Of a stretch of DNA of 64,000 nucleotides, positions 49,057 to 58,160 are shown piece after piece (position 1 is the stretch's first letter; each line of letters starts with the position of its first letter). Made by a program: the position numbers and the translations under genes. A model generated the notes under the pieces. It was not told where the DNA came from. It was given only the letters and a program-made list of their open reading frames with translations, and did no database searches. The stretch comes from Sutcliffiella horikoshii (GTDB lineage: Bacteria > Bacillota > Bacilli > Bacillales > Bacillaceae_I): NCBI RefSeq assembly GCF_002157855.1, contig NZ_CP020880.1:3100001-3164000 (forward strand). The letters run 5' to 3'.

Positions 49057-49281
49057 TTAAAGCTCTAATTCTCCCATGCGAAGAAGCTCGACAACTGCTT
49101 GGGAACGCCCCTTTACTCCCAGCTTTTGCATAGCATTTGAAATGTGGTTCCGAACTGTCTTTTCACTGATAAACAACTCACCAGCAATCTCTTTGGTTGT
49201 CTTATCCTGAACTAACAGCTCAAATACTTCTCTTTCTCTTTTGGTAAGCAATGGCTTTGGTTGAAACTCTTTCTCCTTCAA
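49057..49281 (-). CDS. gerE: Spore germination/coat regulator GerE
   Basis: 74 residues, only a LuxR-type helix-turn-helix ([47 protein letters not shown]). In the mother cell GerE works late with sigma-K, activating coat genes. The start is TTG with AAGGAGGG 9 nt upstream. A sigma-K-type promoter (49346-49375) fits its known control. Length and sequence match the family closely. Confidence 0.96.
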   Translation of the reverse strand: MKEKEFQPKPLLTKREREVFELLVQDKTTKEIAGELFISEKTVRNHISNAMQKLGVKGRSQAVVELLRMGELEL

Positions 49282-49345
49282 TAATTGTAACCCTCCTTGC
49301 CTTAGCCAGAGCTGAACTAGCGGATGGGTGTATATTTAGTCATGG

Positions 49346-49375
49346 TATAATATGTTAGAAGGAGGGCGGGAGTTA
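49346..49375 (-). promoter_or_regulatory. Sigma-K promoter of gerE
   Basis: Minus-strand AC (49373-49372), a 17-nt spacer and CATATTATA (49354-49346). This fits sigma-K AC-N16/17-CATANNNTA. Confidence 0.75.
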
Positions 49376-49398
49376 CATGTATTTATTCGTATTTTATA

Positions 49399-49863
49399 TT
49401 ATTTTTTCAATGTTTCTCGGGAAAGAAAGAGATTTCGTTGTTCTTCACTCCATGCTTCCCCTTTTCCAGTGTGCTTATTGAGTTGTACCATACGTCCTCT
49501 TCCGACAAAACACGGCTCTCCATTCCCCTTTCTACCTAAGTAATGCAGATCAACAGAAGATGTTCCTACTTGCTGTGCTTTTACGGATACTTCAAGCTCT
49601 TCTCCAAAATAAACCTGCTGCAGGAAATCGCATTGCAGATCGGCTACGACTGGAATGGTGTTGCTTCCTGCCTGCGTCCAGTCTTGCATAAAGCCGAGAC
49701 TTTTGAAGAATTCGATTCTAGCTTCTTCAAAATAGACGAACGGTACTGTGTTGTTAAGGTGTCCGAACATATCAGTTTCAGAAAATCTTACTCTTACTCC
49801 ATGACTGAATGAGAACTCATTCATCCATTGTTGCAAATCTTCTATATAAGCTAGTTTTTTCAT
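49399..49863 (-). CDS. ysmA: Acyl-CoA thioesterase-like hotdog protein YsmA
   Basis: 154 residues with the 4-hydroxybenzoyl-CoA thioesterase fold: VRFSETDMFGHLNNTVPFVYFEEARIEFF with the conserved Asp of the ETD motif near residue 31, then LEVSVKAQQVGTSSVDLHYLG. It should hydrolyse an acyl-CoA thioester; the substrate is not known. It lies upstream of gerE, matching B. subtilis order. Its start region has GGAGGAATAGG. Confidence 0.9.
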   Translation of the reverse strand: MKKLAYIEDLQQWMNEFSFSHGVRVRFSETDMFGHLNNTVPFVYFEEARIEFFKSLGFMQDWTQAGSNTIPVVADLQCDFLQQVYFGEELEVSVKAQQVGTSSVDLHYLGRKGNGEPCFVGRGRMVQLNKHTGKGEAWSEEQRNLFLSRETLKK

Positions 49864-49913
49864 AACCTATTCCTCCTCTAATTTAAAATATTGATGTTCG
49901 GTATAACTCCCTC

Positions 49914-50102
49914 TTTCCTTTCGTTCCAGGTGTTCGCTTTTCGCGGGACGGTGCTTGAGCCTCCTCGGCTTCGCCTGTGGGGTCTCAATCTACCGTTACT
50001 CCCCCGCAGGACAAGGAAGGCTTCGGCAGCAATTCATCTCACGAAGAAAATGCGTTAGCATTTTTGAGGAGTCTCACACCTTGCACTTCAGTCAACAGGG
50101 GG
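49914..50102 (+). repeat. Dispersed long-palindrome repeat, copy 4 (with 67-bp insert)
   Basis: Same arms as the copy at 29803, but 50008-50074 contains a module of about 67 bp (AGGACAAGGAAGGCTTCGGC onward) that also occurs at 59189-59255. Confidence 0.8.
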
Positions 50103-50142
50103 GGAACTGCTTTAGAATTATAAAAATTGAAGGGATCAACCT

Positions 50143-50268
50143 AGTTGATTGTAGTGGAAGGCGCGCAGACTTCCGCGGGAGGAAGGGACAGGGGAGACCC
50201 CTCAGGCTTGCCGAGGAGGCTCCCGGACCGCCCGCAGAAAAGCGAAGCGCCTGGAACGGAAATCAACT
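50143..50268 (-). repeat. Dispersed long-palindrome repeat, copy 5, opposite orientation
   Basis: Bounded by AGTTGATT and AATCAACT. On the minus strand it reads GATTTCCG...CTTCGCTTTT...GCGGGCGGTCCGG...CAATCAACT, the second subtype. It faces copy 4, with 40 bp between them. Confidence 0.8.
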
Positions 50269-50307
50269 GTCGTTTAAATCATTCTGAATTTTTAGATATA
50301 TATATTT

Positions 50308-50339
50308 GTAAAAAACGCCTCTTTTCGCAAAGAGGCGTT
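50308..50339 (-). terminator. Terminator after sdhB
   Basis: AACGCCTCTTT and AAAGAGGCGTT arms, 4-nt loop, TTTTTTAC on the minus strand. Confidence 0.92.
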
Positions 50340-50346
50340 CTGTTGG

Positions 50347-51114
50347 TTAAGCTTGGTCGGAACCAAAGAAGTTTCTGAACATTTGAACCGTCGTGTCGCG
50401 GTTAAGCGCAGCGATGGATGTAGTAAGCGGAATACCTTTCGGGCAAGACTGCACACAGTTCTGTGAGTTACCGCAGTTTGCAAGACCTCCATCTCCCATG
50501 ATTGCTTCAAGACGCTCAGACTTGTTCATTTCCCCAGTTGGATGCGCGTTGAATAGACGCACTTGGGAAAGTGGTGCAGGACCGATGAACTCGGACTTGC
50601 TGTTTACGTTCGGGCAAGCTTCCAAGCAAACCCCACATGTCATACATTTGGAAAGCTCATATGCCCATTGGCGTTTTTTCTCAGGCATACGAGGACCAGG
50701 TCCAAGATCGTATGTGCCATCGATTGGAATCCATGCTTTTACCTTTTTCAAGGAATCAAACATGCGGCTTCTGTCTACTTGAAGGTCACGTACAACTGGG
50801 AATGTGCTCATCGGCTCAAGTACGATTGGTTGCTCCAATTGGTCCACAAGCGCTGTACAGGATTGACGCGGCTTGCCATTGATGACCATTGAACATGCTC
50901 CACATACTTCTTCCAAACAGTTCATATCCCAGTTTACAGGAGTCGTCTCTTTTCCATCTTTATTGACGGGGTTACGACGAACTTCCATAAGCGCAGAGAT
51001 TACGTTCATGTTCGGGCGGTATGCCAATTCAAAAGTTTCATAGTAAGGGGTTCCCTCGGGACCATCTTGACGCTTCACTTTAAACGTTACAGTTTTAGTT
51101 TGTTCAGCCATCAT
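50347..51114 (-). CDS. sdhB: Succinate dehydrogenase iron-sulfur subunit SdhB
   Basis: 255 residues. Three iron-sulfur motifs: the plant-type [2Fe-2S] (CLEEVCGACSMVINGKPRQSC), the [4Fe-4S] (CMTCGVCLEACP) and the [3Fe-4S] (CGNSQNCVQSCPKGIPL). It passes electrons from SdhA to the membrane anchor. Start overlaps the sdhA stop by 4 bp. Normal length and arrangement, order sdhC-sdhA-sdhB as in B. subtilis. Confidence 0.97.
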   Translation of the reverse strand: MMAEQTKTVTFKVKRQDGPEGTPYYETFELAYRPNMNVISALMEVRRNPVNKDGKETTPVNWDMNCLEEVCGACSMVINGKPRQSCTALVDQLEQPIVLEPMSTFPVVRDLQVDRSRMFDSLKKVKAWIPIDGTYDLGPGPRMPEKKRQWAYELSKCMTCGVCLEACPNVNSKSEFIGPAPLSQVRLFNAHPTGEMNKSERLEAIMGDGGLANCGNSQNCVQSCPKGIPLTTSIAALNRDTTVQMFRNFFGSDQA

Positions 51115-52871
51115 TCTTTACCCCCTTTTTTCTTAGAGTAGTCACGCTTACGCGGCGGAATCAAGCTTACATCTACCTCTTCGTAATGGAACTCAGGTGC
51201 AGATTTAGGACCTGTGAATTTCGCCATTGTTGTTTTTAAGAATTCTTCGTCATTACGCTCTGGGAAGTCCGGTTTGTAATGCGCTCCACGACTCTCATTA
51301 CGGTTGTATGCACCGATTGTGATAACACGAGCCAATTGAAGCATATGTTGCAGCTGACGAGTGAACGCCGCTCCTTGGTTGCTCCATTTTGCCGTATCGT
51401 GGATGTTGATATTATCATAACGCTCAAGAAGTTCTTGAATTTTTTCATCCGTTTGCTTCAGCTTGTCGTTGTAACGAACAACTGTTACGTTGTCTGTCAT
51501 CCACTCTCCAAGCTCTTTATGAAGCACATACGCATTCTCTGTGCCGTTCATTGTCATGATTTTGTTCCACTTTGCTTCTTCTTCTTTTACATAACGATCG
51601 AAAAGAGACGTTCCAAGAGAATCGGTGGATTTTTCTAATCCATTCATGTATTCTACTGCTTTTGGACCAGCTACCATACCACCGTAGATTGCAGATAGTA
51701 AGGAGTTCGCTCCAAGACGGTTTGCACCATGCTGAGAATAATCACATTCACCTGCAGCAAATAATCCAGGGATGTTTGTCATTTGGTCATAATCGACCCA
51801 GATTCCGCCCATGGAATAGTGAACAGCAGGGAAGATTTTCATTGGTACTTTGCGTGGATCGTCACCCATGAATTTTTCATAGATTTCAATGATACCGCCA
51901 AGTTTGACATCCAATTCTTTCGGATCTTTATGAGAAAGATCCAGGTACACCATGTTTTCACCGTTAACACCAAGCTTCTGGTTTACACACACATCGAAGA
52001 TTTCACGTGTTGCGATGTCACGCGGTACAAGGTTACCGTAAGCTGGGTATTTTTCCTCAAGGAAGTACCAAGGTTTACCGTCTTTATATGTCCAAACACG
52101 TCCACCTTCTCCACGAGCTGACTCACTCATCAGACGAAGCTTGTCATCACCAGGAATGGCTGTCGGATGGATCTGGATGAACTCACCGTTCGCATAATAA
52201 GCACCTTGCTGATACACGATCGATGCTGCAGAACCTGTGTTGATAACAGAGTTTGTTGATTTACCGAAAATGATACCAGGTCCACCAGTTGCCATAATAA
52301 CCGCGTCTGCTGGGAATGATACGATTTCCATGCTTGTAAGGTTTTGTGCGACAACTCCGCGGCAAACGCCATCGTCGTCGATAACAGAACCTAAGAATTC
52401 CCAACCTTCATACTTTGTTACAAGACCGGATACTTCGTGACGACGAACTTGCTCGTCTAGTGCGTATAGTAACTGCTGACCTGTTGTTGCTCCAGCAAAT
52501 GCTGTACGGTGATGCTGCGTTCCACCAAAGCGACGGAAGTCTAGTAATCCCTCAGGAGTACGGTTGAACATAACTCCCATACGGTCCAATAGATGGATGA
52601 TACCAGGTGCCGCTTCACACATAGCTTTTACAGGAGGTTGATTCGCTAGGAAATCTCCTCCGTATACGGAATCGTCAAAGTGTTCCCAAGGAGAATCCCC
52701 TTCTCCTTTAGTGTTTACTGCCCCGTTTATTCCACCCTGGGCACAAACTGAGTGAGAACGTTTAACTGGTACTAATGAAAATAGATCAACTGGTACACCG
52801 GCTTCCGCGACTTTGATGGTTGCCATCAATCCCGCAAGTCCACCGCCTACCACGATAACTTTTTTACTCAT
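51111..52871 (-). CDS. sdhA: Succinate dehydrogenase flavoprotein SdhA
   Basis: 586 residues. FAD-binding VVGGGLAGLMATIKVAEAG at the start, the covalent FAD histidine in RSHSVCAQGGINGA (about residue 39), HPTAIPG and ERGEGG-type SARGEGGRVW substrate-site motifs, and the RxxxRD-type GANRLGANSLLSA. It oxidises succinate to fumarate at the inner membrane face. It lies 28 bp after sdhC. Confidence 0.97.
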   Translation of the reverse strand: MSKKVIVVGGGLAGLMATIKVAEAGVPVDLFSLVPVKRSHSVCAQGGINGAVNTKGEGDSPWEHFDDSVYGGDFLANQPPVKAMCEAAPGIIHLLDRMGVMFNRTPEGLLDFRRFGGTQHHRTAFAGATTGQQLLYALDEQVRRHEVSGLVTKYEGWEFLGSVIDDDGVCRGVVAQNLTSMEIVSFPADAVIMATGGPGIIFGKSTNSVINTGSAASIVYQQGAYYANGEFIQIHPTAIPGDDKLRLMSESARGEGGRVWTYKDGKPWYFLEEKYPAYGNLVPRDIATREIFDVCVNQKLGVNGENMVYLDLSHKDPKELDVKLGGIIEIYEKFMGDDPRKVPMKIFPAVHYSMGGIWVDYDQMTNIPGLFAAGECDYSQHGANRLGANSLLSAIYGGMVAGPKAVEYMNGLEKSTDSLGTSLFDRYVKEEEAKWNKIMTMNGTENAYVLHKELGEWMTDNVTVVRYNDKLKQTDEKIQELLERYDNINIHDTAKWSNQGAAFTRQLQHMLQLARVITIGAYNRNESRGAHYKPDFPERNDEEFLKTTMAKFTGPKSAPEFHYEEVDVSLIPPRKRDYSKKKGGKE

Positions 52872-52899
52872 ATGTAACTCACTCCTTAATAGTTGCTGA

Positions 52900-53511
52900 T
52901 TAAACGAATGCTAGAATTGCACGTACCCCTACGAATGATAATGCAAAGAAAATCCCGATTGTTACGTAGGTTGCAATAAGTTGAGAACGAGGAGTTACTG
53001 TAATTCCCCAGCTTACACAGAAAGACCAAAGTCCATTTGCAAAGTGGAAGATTGTTGCAATTACCCCAACAAGGTAGAACCAGAACATGAACGGACTAGA
53101 TAAAATATCTGCCATCATGTTGTAGTTAACGTCCGCACCAAGTGCAGCTGCGATTCTCGTTTCCCATACATGCCATACGATAAAAATTAATGTAACGATT
53201 CCTGTAAAGCGTTGAAGCATAAACATCCAGTTACGAACAAATCCATACTTGCTTACATTGTTCTTTGCTGTAAAAGCAATATATAAGCCGTAGATAGCGT
53301 GGAATAAGATTGGAAGAAAGATTACAAAAATTTCTAGTGCATAACGGAACGGCAAGCTTTCCATAAAATGTGCCGCTTTGTTGAATGATTCTGGCCCTTT
53401 TGTCGCAAAGTGGTTGATCACCAAATGCTGAACCAAGAAAAGACCCACAGGAATGACTCCTAGTAACGAGTGGAGCCTACGAAGTAAAAATTCACGTTCA
53501 GTTGCCATCAC
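52900..53511 (-). CDS. sdhC: Succinate dehydrogenase cytochrome b558 subunit SdhC
   Basis: 203 residues with five membrane segments. Histidines in LVQHLVINHF, LFHAIYGLYIAF, FIVWHVWE and IFHFANGLWSF are candidates for axial ligands of the two hemes. This single-subunit anchor type, reducing menaquinone, is typical of Bacillus. Start ATG with GGGGG upstream. First gene of the operon. Confidence 0.96.
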   Translation of the reverse strand: MMATEREFLLRRLHSLLGVIPVGLFLVQHLVINHFATKGPESFNKAAHFMESLPFRYALEIFVIFLPILFHAIYGLYIAFTAKNNVSKYGFVRNWMFMLQRFTGIVTLIFIVWHVWETRIAAALGADVNYNMMADILSSPFMFWFYLVGVIATIFHFANGLWSFCVSWGITVTPRSQLIATYVTIGIFFALSFVGVRAILAFV

Positions 53512-53674
53512 TTAACCCCCTTTTTCAAGTAAGAAAATAGATTAGATGTTTTGTAAGTTCTGCTTTTCACTATCTATTATAGTAAAAAATCATTGAACTC
53601 TCCATCTCGTTTTTTAAACTTTCAATATAATGAAAGCCTTTACAGATATATCGACAAATATGTGACATATTTAT

Positions 53675-53703
53675 TTTACTCCCCTATATGTGTAGCGTCA
53701 AGA
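53675..53703 (-). promoter_or_regulatory. Sigma-A type promoter of sdhCAB
   Basis: Minus-strand TTGACG (53703-53698), 17-nt spacer and TAAAAT (53680-53675). Confidence 0.7.
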
Positions 53704-53860
53704 AAACGCGACCAAAAATTGTACTTTTAAAAATACTTTTACCATTAGATAATTTTCAGAAAAATATAAAAATATATTAATAGAATAAAATACTCCATAC
53801 GTTTCATTTATTAACCCGGTAGGATGGTATATAATGAACAGAGAGAAAGAGGGGAACTAA

Positions 53861-54292
53861 ATGACTGAATCGAACAACCAACAACAAGTGATGGACACAC
53901 AAATTCAAGTCCCTATCTTCGGGTACGAACTGATTCGCGATATGCTCCTACCTGACCTATTGGGGAAAGATCATACCCAGGTCATCTATTGGGCAGGAAA
54001 GCAGCTTGCACGCAAGTTTACCATTGATACTCAAGAGGGAATCGGCCAATTTTTTAAAGAAGCAGGCTGGGGAGAACTTGAACTATTGGAACAGAACAAG
54101 CATGAAGTAAAGTACGTGATCCGCGGGGAAATGGTGACGCGCCGCCTTGACTTGAATAAAGACGCGACTTTCCAGCTTGAAGCAGGATTTCTTGCTGAAC
54201 AGATCCAACGTCTAAAAGGCAAAACTGCGGAAGCGATTGAAGAACAGAAAAAGAAAAAAGAAATATTGATTACAGTGCAGTGGGATAAGTAA
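53861..54292 (+). CDS. yslB: YslB-family protein (DUF2507)
   Basis: 143 residues, no signal. Family stretches: VPIFGYELIRDMLLPDLLG, VIYWAGKQLARKF, FFKEAGWGELELLEQNKHEVKYVIRG and RLDLNKDATFQLEAGFLAEQIQ. Conserved in Bacillaceae; the fold resembles V4R-like small-molecule-binding domains but the function is unknown. In B. subtilis it is between sdh and lysC, as here. ATG with GAGGGG upstream; a likely -10 TATAAT at about 53829. Confidence 0.9.
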   Translation: MTESNNQQQVMDTQIQVPIFGYELIRDMLLPDLLGKDHTQVIYWAGKQLARKFTIDTQEGIGQFFKEAGWGELELLEQNKHEVKYVIRGEMVTRRLDLNKDATFQLEAGFLAEQIQRLKGKTAEAIEEQKKKKEILITVQWDK

Positions 54293-54386
54293 TGGTGTTG
54301 CTGCCTCCAGGGTGGTTAGCCTGAGCTAGTTTAGTTTAGTTGCTGGGTTTTGGGTTATACTGCCTTACGGGTGGCAATTTAATAGA

Positions 54387-54427
54387 ACATGTCGTTCCTT
54401 GTCGAACGGCATGTATTTTTTATTTTT
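54387..54427 (+). terminator. Terminator after yslB
   Basis: ACATGTCGTTC and GAACGGCATGT arms, then ATTTTTTATTTTT. Confidence 0.88.
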
Positions 54428-54432
54428 GGACA

Positions 54433-54516
54433 GTATTTGGGTGAGTTTGGCTCGTATTTGCATGAGTTTGGCTCGTATTTTGCTCCGTTCGGCTCGGATT
54501 TCTATTTTACGGACAG
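54433..54516. repeat. 21-bp period array between yslB and lysC
   Basis: GTATTT (last copy GGATTT) starts at 54433, 54454, 54475 and 54496, each followed by GAGTTTGGCTC or a variant. In one minus-strand frame it reads I-R-A-K-L-x-Q heptads, but there is no ribosome site or intact gene. Confidence 0.75.
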
Positions 54517-54545
54517 TAAATCCCCCGCAGCACGTCCTCCAACAA

Positions 54546-54579
54546 CAAAAAAGCACCCTCTCCACAGGAAAAGGGCACT
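54546..54579 (-). terminator. Terminator after lysC
   Basis: Minus-strand AGTGCCCT and AGGGTGCT arms followed by TTTTTTG. Confidence 0.8.
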
Positions 54580-54603
54580 CCACAAACAAAAACTACTATT
54601 CTT

Positions 54604-55107
54604 TTAGCTTAATACTCTCTCAACAGACTCTTCACCGAGCTTAAATGCCACATGTAGTGCTTCAACTGCACGAACCATTTCCGCAACATCAACGACAGTA
54701 GAAACTTTGATCTCTGATGTGCTGACCATTTTGACATGAATGCCTTCTGTAGCAAGAACTTGGAACATTTCCGCTGCGACCCCGGGATTGGAAACCATAC
54801 CAGAACCAACGATGGAAACCTTCGCTAAACCGCTCTCCTGCTCAATACCTGTGAATCCTAGACGGCCTTGATGTTGCTCTAACACTTCAATCGTTTCTTT
54901 TACGTCCACTGTTTTAACAGAGAACGAAATATTTGTTGTATCTTTATCCATGCTCGTTTGAATGATGATGTCTACATTCAAACTGTGCTGAGCTAATGTT
55001 GTGAAGATCGTGGATAATGTATGTAGTTCATTTGGCAATCCACATACGGTAATGCGCGTGATTTGGTCTTCGAATGCTATTCCTCTGACAACTAGATTTT
55101 TTTCCAT
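54604..55107 (-). other. lysC: LysC beta subunit from an internal start
   Basis: In-frame ATG at 55107 (MEKNLVVRGIAFEDQI) with GAGGAGG 8 nt upstream (55122-55116). It yields 167 residues, the two ACT domains. B. subtilis aspartokinase II is known to have such a beta subunit from the same gene, so the site is an interpretable conservation. Confidence 0.8.
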
Positions 55108-55845
55108 GGATACTTCCTCCTCAATAATCGTTCCTTCTTCCTCTTCCATACTGGATCGTACAACCAGCTGCACGCCATAATTTTTTGCAAACTCGACCGC
55201 ACGCGGGTGAAGTACACCTGCCCCTAAGTTTGCCAGTTCCAGCATTTCATCATAAGCAATTGCCGCAAGCTTTCTTGCCCCTTTTACATAACGAGGGTCT
55301 GTTGTGAATACTCCGGTCACATCTGTATAAATATCACACTTCTCCGCCTTCAAAGCAGCAGCCAATGCAACCGCTGTTGTATCGGAACCGCCTCGGCCAA
55401 GTGTAGTAATCTCGTTATTAGCAGTAATTCCTTGGAAGCCCGCAACAATGACAATCTTACCGGCATCCAAATAACTTTTTAACAAATCTGTTTCAATATT
55501 CGTAATTCTTGCGTTCCCGTGTACAGGCTCTGTGCGGATTCCTGCCTGCCAGCCTGTTAAGGATACTGCTTCATGGCCTCTAACTTGCAATGCCATTGCC
55601 AATAGGGAGATGGTGATTTGTTCGCCTGTTGTTAAAAGCATATCCATGTCGCGCTTGCTTGGATGGGGGTTAATTGCATTTGCTAATGTTAGCAATTCGT
55701 CTGTTGTTTTACCCATTGCTGATACGACGACAACCACTTTGTTTCCGTTTTCCACTTCACTGATGACTCGACTTGCAACGTGCTGAATTCGTTCAACCGA
55801 GCCCACTGATGTTCCTCCGAATTTCTGTACAACAATCGTTGACAT
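54604..55845 (-). CDS. lysC: Lysine-sensitive aspartokinase II LysC
   Basis: 413 residues. First step of the aspartate pathway (phosphorylation of aspartate). Kinase motifs: VVQKFGGTSVGSV at the start, VSAMGKTTDELL, FQGITANNEITTLGRGGSDTTAVALAAAL and YTDVTGVFTTDP. Two ACT domains at the C-terminus (about 265-400) bind lysine. ATG at 55845 with AAAGGAATGG upstream. An internal ATG at 55107 with GAGGAGG probably makes the small beta subunit, as in B. subtilis. Expression is governed by the lysine riboswitch upstream. Confidence 0.96.
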   Translation of the reverse strand: MSTIVVQKFGGTSVGSVERIQHVASRVISEVENGNKVVVVVSAMGKTTDELLTLANAINPHPSKRDMDMLLTTGEQITISLLAMALQVRGHEAVSLTGWQAGIRTEPVHGNARITNIETDLLKSYLDAGKIVIVAGFQGITANNEITTLGRGGSDTTAVALAAALKAEKCDIYTDVTGVFTTDPRYVKGARKLAAIAYDEMLELANLGAGVLHPRAVEFAKNYGVQLVVRSSMEEEEGTIIEEEVSMEKNLVVRGIAFEDQITRITVCGLPNELHTLSTIFTTLAQHSLNVDIIIQTSMDKDTTNISFSVKTVDVKETIEVLEQHQGRLGFTGIEQESGLAKVSIVGSGMVSNPGVAAEMFQVLATEGIHVKMVSTSEIKVSTVVDVAEMVRAVEALHVAFKLGEESVERVLS

Positions 55846-55932
55846 GTGCACCATTCCTTTTTCATTGATTAGTCTCATCATAATGTTAGATAGTTCTCAG
55901 TACGCATTTAGCCATGGCAGCTTTTTTGGGAT

Positions 55933-56178
55933 ATAAAAAAACAGCAATGAGCTAATGTCTCATTGCTGTGATTGGTAAAATAAAGAATCCGTTCACGCGG
56001 TGAGATAGCTCTCCAGGCAGCACAAAGACAACCTGACAGTCCTACATTTCTTAAACGCAGAACCAGTAAAAAAAAGAAAAAGAGACTTTTTTTTACTTCG
56101 GCGATCCTCCCCTTTCCGTAATCATCTCGGAAGCTCTTTCTTCTCCGATTACATACTTTTGAAGTTCGCACCTCTATC
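55933..56178 (-). promoter_or_regulatory. Lysine riboswitch (L box) with terminator, upstream of lysC
   Basis: The minus strand carries GATAGAGGTGCGAAC at the 5' side and CTGGAGAGCTATC at the 3' side (P1 arms), the core GGGGAGGATCGCCGAAGT and AGGACTGTCAGG. The terminator (ACAGCAATGAG with CTCATTGCTGT, then TTTTTTTA) follows. One arm is an 11-bp A/T stem GTAAAAAAAAG/CTTTTTTTTAC. Lysine binding should stop transcription before lysC. Confidence 0.95.
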
Positions 56179-56222
56179 ATCACTTCATCGATTTGAAGTG
56201 GCACATTATGAAATTAATAGTG

Positions 56223-56251
56223 ATTATATCAGACAATAAGATTCCTTACAA
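56223..56251 (-). promoter_or_regulatory. Sigma-A type promoter of the lysC leader
   Basis: Minus-strand TTGTAA (56251-56246), 17-nt spacer, TATAAT (56228-56223) with TGA before it. The -35 begins 4 bp after the uvrC stop. Confidence 0.8.
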
Positions 56252-56254
56252 CAC

Positions 56255-58027
56255 CTATTCGCGAAGTTTTTTAAAAATTTCTTCAGCTATCTGCTTCGGT
56301 ATTTTTGCAGCTTGTATTTCTTCCACTGTGGCTTCTTTCATCTTTGAGACAGACCCGAAGTGTTTCATAAGCGCTTTTTTCCTTGTTGCCCCAACCCCTG
56401 TGATTTCGTCAAGTATTGATTGAAAAACACTCTTACTCCTAATTTGACGATGGAACGTAATCGCAAATCTGTGAACCTCATCTTGGATTCGCTGCAAAAG
56501 ATAGAACTCTTGACTTGTTCTCTCAAGCGGAACAATCATGGCATCTTCGCCTGCAAGAAGGTTACTCGTTCTATGTTTATCATCTTTCGCAAGACCGACA
56601 ATCGGAACAAATAAATCCAATTCATTTTCAAGGACGTCCCTTACCGCACTCATATGGCCTTTGGCACCATCAATTACAATCAAATCTGGGAGCGGTAATG
56701 ATTCTTTCAATACACGCGTGTACCTTCTTCTGACTACTTCCCTCATGGATTCATAGTCATCAGGTCCTTGGACGCTTTTGGTTTTATATTTACGGTACTC
56801 ACGTTTCTCAGGTTTCCCGTCGATAAATACCACCATGGCAGAAACAGGATCCGTTCCTTGAATATTCGAGTTATCAAACGCTTCTATGCGATGCGGGGTC
56901 ATGATACCCAGTATTTCCCCAAGGTTCTCGACTGCTTTAATGGTTCGGCTTTCATCCCGTTCAATCAAGGAGAACTTTTCTCCCAGGGCCACTTTTGCAT
57001 TCTTGTTTGCCAAATCCACCAGCTGCTTCTTTTTACCACGTTGCGGCTGAAGGACATTGGTTTGTAAAAGTTCTTGTGCAACCGGCAGGTCAATTTGACT
57101 AGGCAGCATCACTTCTTTTGGTACAAAATGATTTTGCTTAGAATAGAACTGCCCGAGGAATGTAAGGAAATCCTCTTCCGGTTCATTATAAATCGGAAAC
57201 AACGACACATCTCGTTCAATCAGTTTCCCCTGGCGGATGAAAAAGACCTGCACACACATCCATCCCTTGTCAAAAGCAAATCCGAAAACATCCCTGTCGA
57301 CAAAGTCATTCATCTCCATCTTCTGCTTTTCCATTGTCGCTTCGATGTTAATGATTTGGTCTCGGAATTCTTGTGCCCGTTCAAACTCCAGGTTTTCAGA
57401 GGCTTTCATCATTTTTTCGGTAAGCTCGGTTTTGACTTCTTTGTAGCCTCCATTAAGAAAACGGACAATTCCATCGACCATTTGTTTGTTCGTTTCTTCA
57501 GATACATGTTCCACACATGGAGCCAGACATTGACCCATGTGATAGTAGAGGCAAACCCTGTCTGGCAGCGTCATGCATTTTCTGAGCGGATAGATTCGGT
57601 CTAAAAGCTTTTTCGTTTCATTTGCGGCTTGAACATTTGGGTATGGCCCAAAGTATTTCCCTTTATCCTTTTGCACTTTGCGGGTAATTAATAGACGCGG
57701 ATGCTTTTCCGCTGTAATTTTAATAAAAGGATATCGTTTGTCATCTTTCAGCATGACATTGTACTTAGGATTATGTTTTTTTATAAGATTGAGTTCCAAT
57801 ATCAGCGCTTCTATATTGGAGGACGTCACAATATATTCAAAGTCTACAATTTCATTTACAAGTCGTAGCGTTTTGCCATCGTGGCTTCCTGTAAAATAAG
57901 AGCGTACACGATTTTTTAGCACTTTCGCCTTTCCGACATAGATTATTGTTCCTTGACGGTCCTTCATCAGGTAACATCCCGGTTGGTCAGGCAGTATGGC
58001 AAGTTTTTCTTTTAATGATTCGTTCAA
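56255..58027 (-). CDS. uvrC: Excinuclease ABC subunit C, UvrC
   Basis: 590 residues. GIY-YIG nuclease domain at the start ([20 protein letters not shown]), the cysteine-containing segment [13 protein letters not shown] (about 170), the UVR motif ([11 protein letters not shown] region), the RNase H-like second nuclease ([21 protein letters not shown] and [14 protein letters not shown]) and the helix-hairpin-helix end. It makes both incisions in nucleotide excision repair. Start: TTG at 58027 with GGGAGGA 7 nt upstream, consistent with the family start; an ATG at 58042 falls within the ribosome site region. Confidence 0.96.
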   Translation of the reverse strand: MNESLKEKLAILPDQPGCYLMKDRQGTIIYVGKAKVLKNRVRSYFTGSHDGKTLRLVNEIVDFEYIVTSSNIEALILELNLIKKHNPKYNVMLKDDKRYPFIKITAEKHPRLLITRKVQKDKGKYFGPYPNVQAANETKKLLDRIYPLRKCMTLPDRVCLYYHMGQCLAPCVEHVSEETNKQMVDGIVRFLNGGYKEVKTELTEKMMKASENLEFERAQEFRDQIINIEATMEKQKMEMNDFVDRDVFGFAFDKGWMCVQVFFIRQGKLIERDVSLFPIYNEPEEDFLTFLGQFYSKQNHFVPKEVMLPSQIDLPVAQELLQTNVLQPQRGKKKQLVDLANKNAKVALGEKFSLIERDESRTIKAVENLGEILGIMTPHRIEAFDNSNIQGTDPVSAMVVFIDGKPEKREYRKYKTKSVQGPDDYESMREVVRRRYTRVLKESLPLPDLIVIDGAKGHMSAVRDVLENELDLFVPIVGLAKDDKHRTSNLLAGEDAMIVPLERTSQEFYLLQRIQDEVHRFAITFHRQIRSKSVFQSILDEITGVGATRKKALMKHFGSVSKMKEATVEEIQAAKIPKQIAEEIFKKLRE

Positions 58028-58160
58028 TGTTTTTCCTCCCAACCAAAGATTTTTTTCGTATGTAACTATTATACCTTGTTTCGTACGTATGTTCCATTTG
58101 GAAGTTTTAGGATTAGTGGGGGATGATGGGATGGGATTTTGGGAGGGTGTTGGTTGACGG

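Noticed and set aside
49955-50378. Open frames in the repeat copies before sdhB
   Set aside because: They fall inside the palindromic repeats, are not preserved in other copies and lack ribosome sites.
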